Source: Geodermatophilus obscurus (GTDB lineage Bacteria > Actinomycetota > Actinomycetes > Mycobacteriales > Geodermatophilaceae). From it: a DNA stretch of 64,000 nucleotides. Shown here piece after piece: positions 63,053-64,000 of the stretch. How positions within the stretch are numbered: the first letter of the stretch is position 1; every line of letters begins with the position of its first letter. The stretch is taken from the NCBI RefSeq assembly GCF_900143215.1, contig NZ_FRDM01000001.1:248001-312000 (forward strand), written 5' to 3'. The notes beneath the pieces were generated by a model. The model ran no database searches, was not told where the DNA came from, and saw only the letters and a list, made by a program, of their open reading frames with translations. The position numbers and the translations under genes are program-made.

Positions 63053-64000
63053 TCGCGACCGCGGGCCACGTCGACCACGGCAAGTCCACGCTGGTCCGCG
63101 CGCTCACCGGCATGGAGCCCGACCGGTGGGAGGAGGAGCGCCGCCGCGGCCTGACCATCGACCTCGGCTTCGCGTGGACCACGCTGCCCTCCGGGCGCCG
63201 GCTCGCGGTCGTCGACGTGCCCGGTCACGAGCGCTTCGTCGGCAACATGCTCGCCGGCGTCGGCTCGGTGCCCGCCGCGCTGGTCGTGGTCGCGGCCGAC
63301 GACGGCTGGTCGGCGCAGACTGCCGAGCACGTCGCCGTCCTCGACGCGCTCGGCGTGCGGCACGCGCTGCTCGCCGTCACCAAGGCCGACCTCGCCGACC
63401 CCGCCCCGGTGCTCGCCGACGTGCGCGAGCGGCTGGCCGCGACCTCGATGGGGAACGGGCCGATGGGCGAGGTCCCGGGGGTGGCGGTCAGCGCCGCCAC
63501 CGGCGCGGGTGTGCCGGACGTCGTCGCCGCGCTGGAGGCGGTGCTCGCCGGGTTGCCGGCGCCGGACCGGGACGCGCCGGTGCGGCTGTGGATCGACCGC
63601 GCCTTCCCGGTCACGGGCGCCGGCACGGTGGTCACCGGGACCCTCGCCGCCGGCCGCGTCGCCGCCGGGGACCGGCTGCAGCTCGGCGACCGCGAGGTCG
63701 GCGTCCGCGGCGTGCACTCCCTGGGGCAGCCGGTCGAGCGGGCCCAGGCCACCGCACGGGTGGCCCTGAACTTGCGCGGCACGTCCGTCGAGGAGCTGTC
63801 CCGCGGTGACGCCCTGCTCACCCCCGGGGCGTTCCGCTCGACAGCCGAGCTCGACGTCACCCTGGCCCGCGCGCCGGAGGACCGGCTGCCCGCGGAGGTC
63901 GTCGTGCACGTCGGCTCGGCCGCGGTCGGCGCGCGGCTGCGCCCGCTGGACGGGGCGGCGGTGCGGCTGCGGCTGGCCACACCGCTGCCGCTGCGGGTCG
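63043..64000 (+). CDS. selB: Selenocysteine-specific elongation factor SelB (3' end outside the window)
   Basis: GTPase that carries Sec-tRNASec to the ribosome and binds the SECIS hairpin. The visible 319 residues hold the G domain (IATAGHVDHGKSTLVRALTG, RGLTIDLGFAW, DVPGHERFVGNMLAG, TKADLAD) and the start of domains 2-3. The winged helices that bind SECIS lie beyond the window. GTG 63043 is chosen because it gives the usual length before ATAGHVDHGK; GTG 63049 is the alternative. Confidence 0.96.
   Translation, partial: MDVIATAGHVDHGKSTLVRALTGMEPDRWEEERRRGLTIDLGFAWTTLPSGRRLAVVDVPGHERFVGNMLAGVGSVPAALVVVAADDGWSAQTAEHVAVLDALGVRHALLAVTKADLADPAPVLADVRERLAATSMGNGPMGEVPGVAVSAATGAGVPDVVAALEAVLAGLPAPDRDAPVRLWIDRAFPVTGAGTVVTGTLAAGRVAAGDRLQLGDREVGVRGVHSLGQPVERAQATARVALNLRGTSVEELSRGDALLTPGAFRSTAELDVTLARAPEDRLPAEVVVHVGSAAVGARLRPLDGAAVRLRLATPLPLRV

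Overview
The window is chromosomal DNA of a very GC-rich actinobacterium. The order tRNA-Gly, tRNA-Pro, tig, clpP, clpP, clpX, valS, folC, ndk, radical SAM pair, rne, rplU, rpmA, obgE, proB, the frequent GTG starts, the many leaderless promoters and a mycothiol-dependent isomerase family gene all fit this. The selenocysteine tRNA with a CUA anticodon points to Geodermatophilaceae (Blastococcus or Geodermatophilus type), because UAG-programmed selenocysteine has been reported there. No rRNA, CRISPR array, insertion sequence or prophage was seen.

Layout. 1-10.9 kb is accessory: a 5'-truncated multicopper oxidase, small membrane proteins, a GNAT acetyltransferase, a histidine kinase whose response regulator is cut off after about 35 codons, a remnant of a FAD monooxygenase, a TetR regulator divergent from a Vgb-like lyase with a clear palindromic operator, a serine hydrolase with a membrane tail, and an ECF41-type sigma factor divergent from an NmrA-like reductase. 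10.9-31.6 kb is core: two tRNAs, trigger factor, ClpP1/ClpP2/ClpX with a candidate ClgR site, a DUF559/AbiEi-like gene flanked by two related 47-bp hairpins, valS, folC, ndk, a radical SAM pair, RNase E/G, L21, L27, ObgE and ProB. 31.6-40.1 kb is an inserted-looking block between proB and proA: PPOX protein, a peptide deformylase, a PEP mutase family enzyme, an acyl-CoA dehydrogenase, a MarR/MDMPI divergon, a Phd-PIN toxin-antitoxin pair and a znuACB-zur zinc uptake operon with a Zur box at the znuA start. 40.1-54.4 kb returns to core: proA, MoxR/VWA, nadD-rsfS-phosphatase, DegV, comEA-comEC-holA, rpsT and lepA-MOSC. 54.6-60.2 kb is accessory: FAD monooxygenase, an HTH/Clp-N pair with a double operator, a monooxygenase-fold protein, a YbaK protein, an oxidoreductase and a methyltransferase.

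The last 3.5 kb is the selenocysteine module: selD, selC, selA and selB (selB runs off the end). SelD makes selenophosphate, SelA converts Ser-tRNASec to Sec-tRNASec and SelB delivers it. The anticodon loop of selC reads CUA, so the machinery would insert selenocysteine at UAG rather than UGA. Four ordinary genes in the window still end in TAG, so UAG would have to be both stop and Sec, separated by mRNA context. This is the most striking signal in the window.

Coordinates and starts were worked out by hand. Start choices rest on Shine-Dalgarno sequences, overlaps, family alignment from memory and leaderless -10 elements. No database search was run.
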